Source: Acanthopleura granulata
Lineage: Eukaryota > Mollusca > Polyplacophora > Chitonida > Chitonidae
Reading direction: 5' to 3'
NCBI GenBank assembly: GCA_016165875.1
Contig: JABBOT010000002.1
Location: 4,241,540 to 4,305,539, forward strand
Length of the DNA stretch: 64,000 nucleotides
Shown here: one piece after another, positions 15,126 through 27,400 of the stretch
Numbering within the stretch: position 1 is the stretch's first letter
Layout of the letters: every line of letters begins with the position of its first letter
Notes under the pieces: generated by a model
What the model was told of the DNA's origin: nothing
The model's input: only the letters and a program-made list of their open reading frames with translations
The model's database searches: none
Program-made: the position numbers and the translations under genes

Positions 15126-17466
15126 CATGTTCACATTGTGCTCAGAATTTGGAATAGTCACAATTGCTTAAACATGGATGCACCCAAATGGTTTGGAATA
15201 TTCTCCATTTATGTACATGTAGGCCTGTGTTAAAATGCACAGTGCCAGATAGCAACCCTTGGGACTAGTTAATGGATCAAAGGCAGTTGAAGCATTTCGT
15301 ATCACTTTTACGAGTGTACTCATGGTCTGTCATTTTCTCTTAATAATGACACCTATGTTCCACATATGCTGTACATTAGATATTAACTCATAGATCATTA
15401 CTAAATATACTGGCTACTCTTTATATAATCCTATACCACATACTTGTACACTTTAATGTTATCTAGAAAATGTAACGTCTTGCGATTCTTGCAATCACAT
15501 GTACATGTACATGGTAAAGTGTGCAGCACCTGTGTACACATTGAATTACATCAGGTTGCATGTCGTAACATCATATCTACCTGTGTATGTCAGTATGGTC
15601 TTACTTTTGACAGGCTTGATGTCGACATGGACATTTCATACATAGAAGTTTTGTGATTTCTCTTTGCCTTCTTATCTGATCTGAATACAGAATTTGTCAG
15701 TGCTGTCAAGATCAGACTCCATGCGTATAAATTCGCTGATCTAAACCCCTGGAGCAGCTAGCTTCTCAAAGATTGATCTTATGATCTCTCTGATGTTGTA
15801 TGTTATTCTGTGTGGGTGTTCTGACTGGATGATGTAGACCAGTCTAACTTTTGTTACTGGTAACAATCAGACTGTTGTTGTGATCAGATTATCACCTTGT
15901 GTGTGAGACACAGTCTGACAGCAGTGCTCTGTGCTCCCTCCCTCACTGCTGATTATATAACAGAGGAGCTGATATGAGAGTAAAGTAATTGATAGAGGTG
16001 GGGTTCTGTCCACATGTCCCAGGGGAACTGATTTGTAGGTTCAGGCTCTAATGTTGGTGCCCTGAATTGCTCAAAAGAAAGTCTACTTAGCAGAACTAAG
16101 TGCTTAGTAGATTACTGCGTTTAACTGTGGCTGTAGCAGCTGGATGATGCTGGGTTGTATGAACATTCCTAACATGATGCATGTAGTAGCCAGTAGTATT
16201 GGTACTTACAAGGTTTGTTATGTACATCAGTGCCTAATCCATCTCTTCTCAACTGTCCATTTGCCAGGCACTCTGCCCTTCCCCCAAAGCATTCTTCACA
16301 TAAGACAAACAATAAGTTTCAGATTTATTTTGCTTTTTAACCTAATTCTTCTCATTTTTGGCGCACCTGATCTGCCCCTTTTAGCCAACATACATGTAAA
16401 TCTAACAGGGACATAAAGTTTCTCCCCCCCCCCATGGTTAGACCATCGAATGACCAACATATCCATGTGTTTGCGTTTTCAGTCAACTGGGAGAGAATTA
16501 TAATATTTCACTTTCAGCAGGACTGATAATTGTCCCAGTGATTAGGGTAGTTTGAGTGTTGCCAGAATATCAGATAAAGACCATTGATATATCAGAAATT
16601 TACATGTTTTGTTTGTTTTTGTTTTGACAAAATCATACTTTCTCTGCTAGGTACCCTTTTCCACTGGTGACACCAGAAGCCGAATTTACATTCGAAAGTA
16701 TTTCAACCACTCTGCGAGGATGTGGTATTATGAATACATCATTAGCAAGACATATATCTGTAAATGTTGTGAGGAAAAAGAAAAAAGAAAAATCAGTTAA
16801 TGTACAGTATACATGTAGTGAGAGTAATTTACACATATCATGATGTGCCATTATAGCCAATTAAATGACATCTTGACATGTAACTTGGTTATTATTACTT
16901 TGTTGTTGAACCAATTTGACTATTTTTAGGCTCTCCCCATGTACCTTGTATTTATTTTTAGAGGTAGATTATTGCGACCTTTAAAGGTCACCTTAGCAAT
17001 TGTACTTGCATCTTGAAACATCATTATTTCACTGTGGGATGAGGATCAGAGCGGTTAAACTGAGAGGTGTAAGGTGTTGAAATTGTAGTTGTGAAGGTGT
17101 TGAGGTCTAGTGGAGACAATGTGTGTTCACCACACGGGCATGTTCACAACGCTTGTTCTTGCAGCCCTCAACACATTCCTTACGCCACATAAACTCCTCC
17201 TGCCTAGAGCTCCAGCCAGAATAAATTATTCATTGCGTCAGCTCTGCAGAGTTTTTTTGTCCCCCCACGAGAGATTGCTCTGTGCTATTGTTAACTGCTT
17301 GTGAGATTAAAGACTGTAGAATCTGTAAGCACCTAATCGTCCCTAAGGCTAAAGTTGATTTGATCCTGAGCATGGACTTAGAAAATGGAATGTTTGCTGC
17401 ATACTGTGTGCCACACATATACTAAATACATGAACCCCAGTTTGTTTTGTATGTGCAGTTTTTTTT

Positions 17467-17481
17467 GGGGGGGGGGGGGGG
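17467..17481 (+). repeat. Poly-G run
   Basis: About 15 consecutive G preceded by a T-run. Prone to sequencing error and slippage. Confidence 0.9.
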
Positions 17482-20400
17482 TTCGCCATGTCACATTAAT
17501 TATCATACCAGGAGCACCCAGGAGCATGCGGATTCTAGTTTACATACATTTTTATCAAGACCAGCATTCAGGTACATGTTTTGTTCATGAAGCCATCATA
17601 CCACTTATGTACACATACACTGTATACTGCTTGTTATGCTGCCAATAGTTGAAGACGAATTGCTTAATACATGTAGATTAAATGAATAAGGTTGCCAAAT
17701 AAATGCTAGCAATTACGAAATGCTGAAGCATGTTACCTGTAAAGTCAGCGGTTTAAGATTTTATAAGACATGAAAAGGGCAGAGAGTTCAATAGCTGACA
17801 AGATACATGTACAAAAACTGAAGCTTGGAAGGCGTAATTAGATCAATGCCTGACAAAAAGACTACTATTAACTAGGCAGCAAATAGCTCATCTTGAAGAT
17901 GAGACAAGACAAGAGTTTAAGGGGTATGGTCTCATAATGTTGTGATATATCTAACCAGACTTTTCACTTGTGCATTAAAGATGTTCTGTTCAGAAGTGTC
18001 ATTTTATAATAGATGTTATTTTATAAAGATGAGTCAGTTTTCTGATTACAGTGTATCAGGCCTGTATATACATGTACTGATGTGGTGCATATTGTGCAGT
18101 TGCACAAAATGATAGCTTCACCCTTGTTCAGCTTTGCCAAGCTATGTGAAATTTGCAAATTGCGGCCCAACATTGCTTTTTATAGGTCTGCATTTTTTCT
18201 GCATGAACATGTACATATCTTTAGGCTTTAATCCTTGTTTACTGTTACGGATTTCAACAAAACAGGCATTTGTAATAGAATGTCAATAGATCAACTGTGT
18301 ACATTTGTTGTTGCTATTCAAACTGTTTAGGGTGTTACTCTATGCGACACCAACTGCTAAATGCTGCATAATGATCACAAAAATGGACTACTCTAATATG
18401 ATCAATCCTACAATGTCTGCTCGGGATTTCATTGGAGTTACGTGCACTAAATTGGGTTCATCCACAAATTTCAAAATCTCATATAAAACAGTTGGAGTTG
18501 CAACAATATCAGTATAATGTATCTCTGCTCATCTGCTCCTGCCTATATGTTAGTGATCACACAAAAGCATCAGATAGCCCTAGGGTTTGGACAGTGGTTG
18601 GCAGCTGGTGGACCGTGGACATGGTGGACTGGACACAGACTGCTTATCACAGAAATCACCTGACCTGGTCAGTATATTATATGGCCAGCTCACCTGTGGT
18701 GCTCATGTCACAATGCTGAATAGAAACATCCACAAAACACCTCCCCTGGTCCCTGGAACACAATGGCTTTGTTGGCTGAGCCAGCCGGTGTCCTGAAGCC
18801 TCCCGAGTTCATGGCCAGCCATAATGCTGCTTTAATGTGTTCTACCCCAGAGAACCGGGGCCCTAATGTGCCTGTACCTTGGCTACATTTATACATATCT
18901 GCTGCAATAAAAAATAATTTCATTCGCCAATCTTTCCACTCGGTCTGGTTTACATGGGACGGCAGTTTTGTTCCTTGACTTTGTACTTGGGTTTGCTGTA
19001 TGTGCAGTGAATAGACAGTGTATCAGTGCCAGGCAATCTTTGATGCACACGCTGTACATGTAGCTGTAATGGACTATAATACATACATTGTGCTCACTTC
19101 TGACAACGGAGAGCTCTGTTAAATGTAGATGATGAAATATACATGCAGGACATTATGTGCACATTTTTTCTGTATTTTTTTTCTGGATTCTGTCTCCTTT
19201 GATTCCACAGGTACAAGAATATAAGTACGTGTGGACATGTTTGTCTCAGGCACATTTATTGTACAGTGTACTTGGTATGCACCTTGGAAATACATAAGGA
19301 GCATCTCACATGTATACATGTATTAGATTTCCTTCGCCTGTCAGCATATCTGTATTAATATAAGTACACACCAAGTTCTTGGTGATTATACTTTTAGGTA
19401 TATTGCACATAAGTGTGTAAGTGTAGTGCACCTAATCCAAATGGATTCCGTTGCCTTACAAGACAGGCGTGTATATGCAATGATGTTTACATGTAGTGTT
19501 CATTTCTGTGAATACCATGGTCACATTGGATTCCTGCTGTCTCCTGTTCTCTAACCAATGCAGCCATCTTGCACATGTAGATTGGGTTTCCGCCAGCACA
19601 TACATGTATACTATCACATGGCAATGAACAGGTCTGCTTCTCTGAATATACACGTATAAAAGTCTGCAGGCACAAGTACATGTACCATTGTGCTGCTGTT
19701 TCAACGATTCCTGTAACCATGGACATGTAATGTGCTCCAAACCTCATTTGCTCATGAATCCAAACCACATGTAACAACCTCATCGTTCACATAGATCCTC
19801 GTCTTTTTGAACAATGGCTAATTGATATGATCTATATATTCGGAGAAGAAAAAGTTGTGAGGTGACAGGTCATAGATATTAGCCTCCCACACCTTGCTGA
19901 AGGATCTGTCAATTACCAGTTGATGTTTTCCTTAAACCTTTCTGATCATGTAACCCAATCGCCGCAAGGAGAACCTTCTGATGAATGTACCCATCTCCGT
20001 GCACAAACAGGTATTCATGCCTTCAGCAACCTCATTAATCAAAGAGACGAGAATGGAAACTGGGATTGATAGCAATCAACAACCAGTTGTAAGTGTGACA
20101 ACATTGATCCACGTAACTTTTTTTCAGGTGGGTAAATATTTTTAAGAAATCCACTCACGCATTTTAACCTGTTGATAGAGTTCTTGTTAGGCATTTGATT
20201 TACTGCTGTGCTAGCCTGAGTAGGGTGTACTCTCTACTTCAGCGGAGCAAGTGTATACATGTACATACCTTGGTTATCAACCTCTGGTCCTATTCACTAT
20301 GCTTTGCGCACAGGCAGTAAATATTTCCGATCCCCTTGGATGGCCATTTGCAAGATAAAGCAGAAATATTGATTTTGCTTTTGATGGATAGCCTGTACCA

Positions 20401-21786
20401 AAACACTCGTTTTCACCTTACTTTACATGATCCTTTGATACAAATTTGGAAAAAGAGGATTTATTTTCCTTTTTTGTATAGATAGTGCAGTGGAAACTGG
20501 CATCCTTGGCTTCTTGCAGGAAATTTCAAGAAGGTGAATTTTTATCCCACAAATACAGGTCTCATGGTACTCCTGCATCGCTGTGAATGGACTAAAGGAA
20601 CGGTGTTCCAAGAGATCCATTGAAACAAAAGACGAAGTGTTACTTAATTAGAAGTGTACATGTATATTCTGTGCTGTTGGTTGAAGAAAGTTATGTTACA
20701 TATATGAATACAAATGTCATGTCTGGTAACTTTTATATATGGTTGATATTGGTTAAGTGCATCAGTGAAAAGTTTTCTTCGTGGTAGTAGGCTTGTGAAA
20801 AGGTCTTACCTGTGTCTGCTTGTTGAATGGTAAATATATAGATACATGTATGCTGTACATGTGACATGTTATATGATTCAAAGCAGAGTGTTCAAGCGTT
20901 TCTACGAAGTATCACACATTTACCTTACGTTTCGTATGCATCATTTCACCCAAAAAGATGTGAAATAACTGAAGAAATTAGTGGTATAAATTGAGGCTGC
21001 TGTATTATGAAATTTTACATCATTAAAGCCCACTAAAATTTTCCAGCTGTCGAAAATTTGTGATGTTGAACTTGCTTTTTTTCTTTGTTCAAATTTTTGG
21101 TGACTGCGTGAAATCAACTTCTGCTGCTCTCAGTAATGTTGACCTGCTGATGCTGTGTCATTGTGTGAAGTCCAAGTTTAAACAAAAGTCTTTTCCACTT
21201 GGAAAAATTTGTTGCCAGTTAAAAAAGATATTTTGAATATTAAATACACATTGACCATGCTGTCTAATGTTCTGTGGATGGCTTTGACTCCCATCCCACC
21301 CTTGGCATCTAATGGATTGTTCAGGGCTGATTATAAGGTCAGTCACATGATGTTCTCTTTCTTTAATTCAAGTCTGAATTTTGGCTGTCAGGATGGGAAC
21401 AGATTTGATGCAGTACCTGTCCAGATAGTTTTGTCAAAGGCTTTTTTCTGGACTGGTTTAGCTGCTAAATCCATCCTTGATCAGTAAAAACTTGGGTAAT
21501 TTAGCACCTGTTGTCGGTCTGTCCATCCATCACTAGTTCCTCATACTCTCATTCAACTTGTGGTTTTGAACTAAACTGCAGAAGCCATTGAAATAGGACA
21601 CCAGAGTTTCTTGCCCTTTTCTTCATCCGCTTGTCAAAGCTTCGTCATTTCTATTAAAGATTATGCTTCAGTCCAGATCACATGTAGCTCACCATGCAGA
21701 AGAAATACTGTTGAATAACGATGAGTGTTGCAAAGCTGTTGATGATTAGCAGCTGAGAGGATGCATGTATACTGAAGGTGCATAAA

Positions 21787-21943
21787 GATTTATTTATTCA
21801 TTTGATTTACGCCTTACTCGAGAATATTTCACTTATATGACAGCGGCCAGCATTATGGTGGGAGGAAACTGGGTAGAGCTAGGGGGTGGAGGGGAGAACC
21901 TACAACCATCCGCAGGTTGCTGGCAGACCTTCCAGCGTACGGG
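21787..21943 (-). repeat. SINE fragment, reverse orientation
   Basis: TTTATTTATTCATTTGATTT then ACGCCTTACTCGAGAATATT, GCGGCCAGCATTATGGTGGG and CCATCCGCAGGTTGCTGGC. It is truncated before the tRNA-like head. It is the only clear copy in the left 40 kb. Confidence 0.85.
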
Positions 21944-22839
21944 TGCATGAAGATATGTCATGCATAATTTAGACAGGACTTCATCTCCATGTACTTGGAC
22001 ACATTAACATTATCATGCATCGATCTGTAATTCCTGTTTTATCAAAATTTACCTGCAGTACATGTGCATTTCTTATGCATACGTGACACTGCATAGGAGC
22101 GTGTACATTGTTCTGTGTAGAACAAATGTAGACATTATTCACATGATATTCATTATTCATTATTATACATGATATTCATCAAATGTTATGTGTGTGCATA
22201 AAATGTTACGTTTAATTGGCCTGCATTGTTCTGGTACATTTTGCATAAATGTTAATACATCATGTGTGCATGTGCTTGTACATATATGTACCTGTTTAAG
22301 CATTAATGTACATGAATTGATGAGAATTTTTGTGTAAGTGTTATAGATTTTCATATCTTGGGCATGATGTTTTAGTGAGGCTGCAAATAATACATCCAAA
22401 ACGGAAATATGACGGGGACAGACCTAACAATGAGTCTGTCCATTCAGGGCGCGGTCAAAAATTTTGGAAGAAACATACCAAATTCACACTGATAGAGAGT
22501 TTGGATAATCAGTTTTAATGATATTAAGAATTTGTATCTAAATATTTGCTCAAAATAATGCATGTAATATGCTTCTGCATGCATAAAGTCATGCATACAC
22601 CTATATTGTATATTTCAGTTATCCAAGATCCTTTGTTTTATACCCTGAAGTAGTTTGGTCCACATGTACCAACTTTCAAGTGAAATTGTGTTTTATAACA
22701 AAAACAAGGCTATTCTTCAATGGTGTAAAAGACGTGCAGTACTCAGATTAGAATTTTTTCAAGATATTACGTGCAAGTACTCTACTGAATGGACTTTCCA
22801 AGAGGAATCAAGCCCAACCATGGGCCCTTAAGTTAGAAC

Positions 22840-23350
22840 CAGCGCACTGCACACATCTTGGGAGACTCTGAAGGGCTGATTTGACAGTTTTCTTTCTCCC
22901 CTAATCCATAACCTTGTCAAACTCTCAGAAAAACATATTGGCCAGTTCCCTGTTTGTTAAGACGGTTTCAATGTACAGGTGTATTTAATTACATTTACCT
23001 TTATGATGGATCTGCACTCCTGTCAACCCGGCTGCCACTGCATGACAAGGTCTGGTGCTGGGTTAACACTGGAGTCAGGTAATTGAGGATGAAAGACAGA
23101 GGTAATGGAAGTAAAGTGTGGGCTTCCGCCAATGGTGGCAGCTTGGAAGTTCCGCAAGAATAGTTAACCAGAATGCTTCATTAGGTAAATGGATATGAAA
23201 CAAACTACTTGTGCCTCATTGTAGGCCAGGAGATCAATATCAGAAATTAATAATAAACTATAACCCACTTGGCCCGCGTTCTCACATGAAATAATTGAGT
23301 GCTAGCGCCTGCTGTCAACACCCAATTAGCCCAACCCCCCTGTCGTGTCC
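22840..23350. promoter_or_regulatory. Repeat-poor island upstream of the first STOX exon
   Basis: About 500 bp of higher-complexity, less AT-rich sequence without TACATGTA, SINE or open frame. It contains TCAGGTAATTGAGGATG and CACCCAATTAGCCC. It ends about 0.8 kb before the winged-helix exon. Regulatory role inferred. Confidence 0.25.
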
Positions 23351-24175
23351 GAGTCATTTCCACCCTGGGACATGAATAGAAATGATACCTGTTCATTCAG
23401 GTAGAAGCACAAATGTAAGTTTACAGTGATAGTGGGCCAAAGTTCAGTTATAGACATACATCTGATATACCTGCCGTGGCTGAAGACCTTTGTCTCATTT
23501 TAAGCTTTTCTGCTCTTTGGTGCGCAAGGGTGCATTAAATTGTACCCTTCAACTAGTAGGTTGAAGATGAAGACGGCCAATCATAAAGACTTTCGAACTT
23601 CCCATGTCCATACGTTTTGTGCATTATTTAGGAATGAAATGCATGTGCGTTATGTCCACATGTACACACACAGAATTATTATTATTATGGGTTCATCAGT
23701 TAGTCTGCAGATCTACCACACTGCTTACAAGAGAAATATAGTTACATGTATAAACATGATAGAAAGTTTATGTAGAATGTATGTGCATAGACGTACAATA
23801 TATAAAGATTCATACACAGTCATACTGCATGAAGTTGCACGCCATGTAATCCTGACTCTACACCAAATGTATGTAGTATAACAAGCAACTCATTCTTGAT
23901 TCATGTCTGATGTTATGGAAAAGAACGTCACAGTACATCACCAGAGATTAGTGTCCAGTATGCACTATTAAACACTTTGTAATCCTTACTTGTATCATGT
24001 TTGATATATTATCCTCCGTGAGGGTGTTTGTACTATCCTGTATTTCAGGTATCCTTATACAACCCAGGGTAGATATTTCCAGGCTGCGTATGGGTTACTA
24101 TCTGTATACACATCAAATTTGCTTGTTTCATGTCCATTTGATTTCACTAATGTTGTTGTGTATTGTGCCTTACAG

Positions 24176-24409
24176 GTGATGTTGGTGGGATTCAGATGCA
24201 GGTTGTGCCTCAGACACAGTTCATTCCTCTGCCCGAGTCCCTCTGTCTCATCATTATGGATCTCAATAACAACCGCATCATTGCCACCTTGGATCTGATT
24301 CGGGAGCGTCTTGCTCACTGTTACGGACCAGATATGCAGCTCCCCAACGATCAGCTTATATACGACACTCTTGGACAGCTCATTCGAGAGAGAAAGGTGT
24401 TTCATACAG
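24176..24409 (+). CDS. stox: STOX exon: first part of winged-helix domain
   Basis: It follows the acceptor TGCCTTACAG and ends at CATACAG/GTGAGC. It is 234 nt long, phase 1 at both ends. It encodes GDVGGIQMQVVPQTQFIPL and onwards through LIRERKVFHT, matching the STOX segment that reads GDV..Q...QSQFIPL.E.LC in vertebrates and ends in a short RERK(I/V)(Y/F)HTG loop. The exon is symmetric, so skipping it would keep the frame but destroy the DNA-binding fold. A 40-bp minisatellite begins just 31 bp after its donor. Confidence 0.93.
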
Positions 24410-27400
24410 GTGAGCCACCATTATGGAGAGAAATATTAAGTCGTAGTGGTCTGTTTAGGAGTGTTCTTGTGACATTTACATTGTGGTAGCCTGTTTAGGA
24501 GTGTTCTTGTGACATTTACATCGTGATGGCCTGTTTAGGAGTGTTCTTGTGACATTCAACTCGTTGTCCGTTAAAATGTTCTCATGATTGTGATGATTAC
24601 AACGTGTGTTCTGTTTTCTGATCAGTGTCGATTGAAACTGGAAACCAATTCTTTATTCTGTTATCAGTAAGGTTGAATGGTACAGGTCAAATTTTTGTAT
24701 ACCTCTGAGCAGTACAGGGCACAAGTCTCCTTTGGGGCCTTTGCTTTGATATATGTTTTTGAATGTACATATCATCCTTTTTGGTGACATAATTAAAAAT
24801 ATCATAGATATACTGATGTTTTAAACTGCCGATGCTCATTATATTTCATACTTAGTTAGGCCAGCTCCAGCAGCGTTCAGATAATGTGTGGGATAATTAG
24901 ATAAATGGCAATTGTAGGAAGTTAAAACCACTGCGCAAAAGAACATCATATGGAAGTACTTGGATTAGCTACTCGTATTTCTTGTTGTACAGCGCATTGC
25001 ATATTAGGTAATAACATGAGATGAAACAACTCCTGACAGAAAAAAAGCTGACAGCAAAGCCAAAAGAACCATGCAGAGAATTGACCACCCACCAAACAAA
25101 CTTTCCTCCCCCACTTCACTTAAGGTCTTTCAAAGAATGTGTATTTTAAATTATTTTGAAAGCTCTACTCCCCTTTTGACCTAAGCCTGTTAGGTGACTT
25201 CACAGCAGTCTACTTGTGGCCAGCTCTTAAGCTGTTGACTTTTTACATCTATTGCATACTGGCCTCCACGGGAGTTCTTCACTGCTCAGAGGCCCAGGCC
25301 CAGACATCCTGAGTCTGTTTATTTTCTGAATTTGCCAATTTGACATTTGTACACAGCAGTGTTTGTCTTTCAATTTGTGGGGCCACAAAGTCAGACAGTA
25401 TTTCCTCTCCTGGCAGCTAGGATGTATTTTGAGCCAGGAACTTACACCAGCACTGGTTAACCATGCCTTTAGCCAGTGTGAGACCTCTGCAATCCTCAAG
25501 ATTGGCCTCAGCTGTGAGCTTCTCCTGTATTGAGTAACTTTGCCCCCTTAATATGAACATAAGCTTATTTCCCAGTACTTTACAAGTGCACTAGGTGTTT
25601 CAGGACTATATTATGTAACAGTTTGCACAGTGGCATTAAGCTACTTCTATAGTGTCTTCAGTATCATTTGGTGTTTTCAAACTAAATCCCACTTGAACTG
25701 TAAAGTATTAGGCTATCAAACAGTAACTGATACACATGAGAATCTTGGCAATTGAAAGGTCTGTGTGTGTGTTTATCTGTGCTGGGTGTACTTGAGTAGT
25801 TTTTGTACCTGTAATGTCTTCATGTGCAAGCACTTCAGTGCAGGTTTGTAAGACCCTGCTAACACACCTTATCATCTTTGTTATGTCATCTCGGTTGTCC
25901 ATTTTTGTACAACGGCTGTCATACATGTAGTACACTAATATTTACATGTACATAGATTGTATTTACATGTATAGCGCAATGTGTTACTTTAATCCTTTTT
26001 TCATTTTGAAAAGGATCATAACATTTTTTGCAGTTTTATTTTTCATGTGTTATATATTTGCAAAAATGCTAAAAATCAAAAGCTTATTTTGGGGAGCATG
26101 ACTGTTTTTGTTTTCCCATTGTTCTTCACGTCCAACAACCCATGACATAGTGATATATGTATCATAGTAAAAATAGCCCCAAGCCATACATCCGCCAGAA
26201 CTCATTAAAATGTTTTATATTTAAATGGCATGTGAGAGCACAGACATAGCCCAGTGTGTAATTTCACCATGAACATTAACTCACTTCAGATTAATTTTTT
26301 TTTTCACAACATTAAATAATTCTTGAGAATTCCTGAAAACAGTTGAAAGGAGTACTAAGAAAGGATTAATTTGAATTCGAATATCACTTGGATACTTCTT
26401 ACATTTATTTACCTTTTCTTGCTATAGATTAGAAATGCTGTACATGCACAAAAATGTTCACAAATTTTCACACATGTGTCCCCAGGGTTCAGTGTTCTAC
26501 ATAAACATTTAACAGTATAGATTACCTGAGAATACTGGCATATTGTTCACAACTCAGATTTTAATAAACCAGGAATATGCGAAGTCAGTTCTCTGTCTGA
26601 CTGTAAATTATATTACATTTATAAATACCTGACTAGTACACATTCATCAGTGGAAAGTATATTGATTCTCTAAGCCACAAGTGCTCAATAAATCAACCTT
26701 GACTCCTAAACTGGAGAGCATAATAAAGAAAGTAAATTTACCTGTTGTTGCAAGACGTTCGTAGCATTTAGTCTACTTGTAGATGGACATGAAAACGTAT
26801 TAGCCCCTGTGTCGTGTACAAAGGTACGATTATATTCTGTACTCAGCAAGCTATTAATCATAGCACAGAGCATTGTAACCAGTAAGGTAATTAGAAAGCG
26901 TGTTGCAGTAAGGGCGATCAGCTGATTGCAATCTGCCTGACCTGTGCTACGGCCACTCAGGTGTGTGATTAATAGATCATTACCCACAGCTGACTTAATT
27001 GGCTGATTTGTCCGTGAAATACCTGGCCAGCCTTACCCCTTGCCATCAGGTGCAGGGTTTAACAAGGAAACAGGTATTCTCTCTGACAGCCTTAATGAAG
27101 GCTTCACTCCTGATGTCTCAAGTGGCTTTTCAATCACTATACAGCCATCTAAAACTAGCTGCCAAATTGCCTTAGTCATACAGGTACCTGCTGAAACTAC
27201 AAGTAATAATTCCTTATTTAATAGTCATATTATCATGGCTGCTTTCACATTATGACAGCTTGTAATGTATTTTGTATTATGCCTCCAAAAGTGCTCATGT
27301 AATACTCACATAAAATTTGGAAACTACATGTATGATTTTTATGGATATATAAGCTGAGTAATACATGTTTTTTATTCACTGATTTGAAGGTTGAGCTTGG

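Larger units (their letters stand above)
1..24175. other. Non-coding region upstream of first recognised STOX exon (long intron or intron plus 5' flank)
   Basis: No coding exon could be supported here. Open reading frames are short (the longest is about 120 codons), lack recognisable motifs and lack matching splice sites. The sequence is AT-rich and carries many TACATGTA/ACATGTAC palindromes and T-runs. Because the first recognised STOX exon begins in phase 1 after a good acceptor, at least part of this stretch must be intron; an N-terminal STOX exon may be hidden here or lie outside the window. Distinct contents listed separately are the 4-unit repeat at 8.6-9.4 kb, G-rich tracts, a truncated SINE at 21.8 kb, and repeat-poor islands at about 9.6, 10.25, 13.0, 14.9, 18.8 and 22.85 kb. 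Confidence 0.6.

Noticed and set aside
18763..18978. 71-codon + strand frame with an overlapping minus-strand frame at 18708-18923
   Set aside because: Open on both strands in a short less AT-rich patch; no domain and no splice partner. Could be a conserved non-coding block instead.
23540..23881. 113-codon + strand open frame just before the STOX winged-helix exon, considered as the missing N-terminal exon
   Set aside because: Its translation is dominated by residues from ACATGTA-type repeats (His, Met, Tyr, Val), shows no STOX N-terminal similarity and offers no suitable phase-1 donor.
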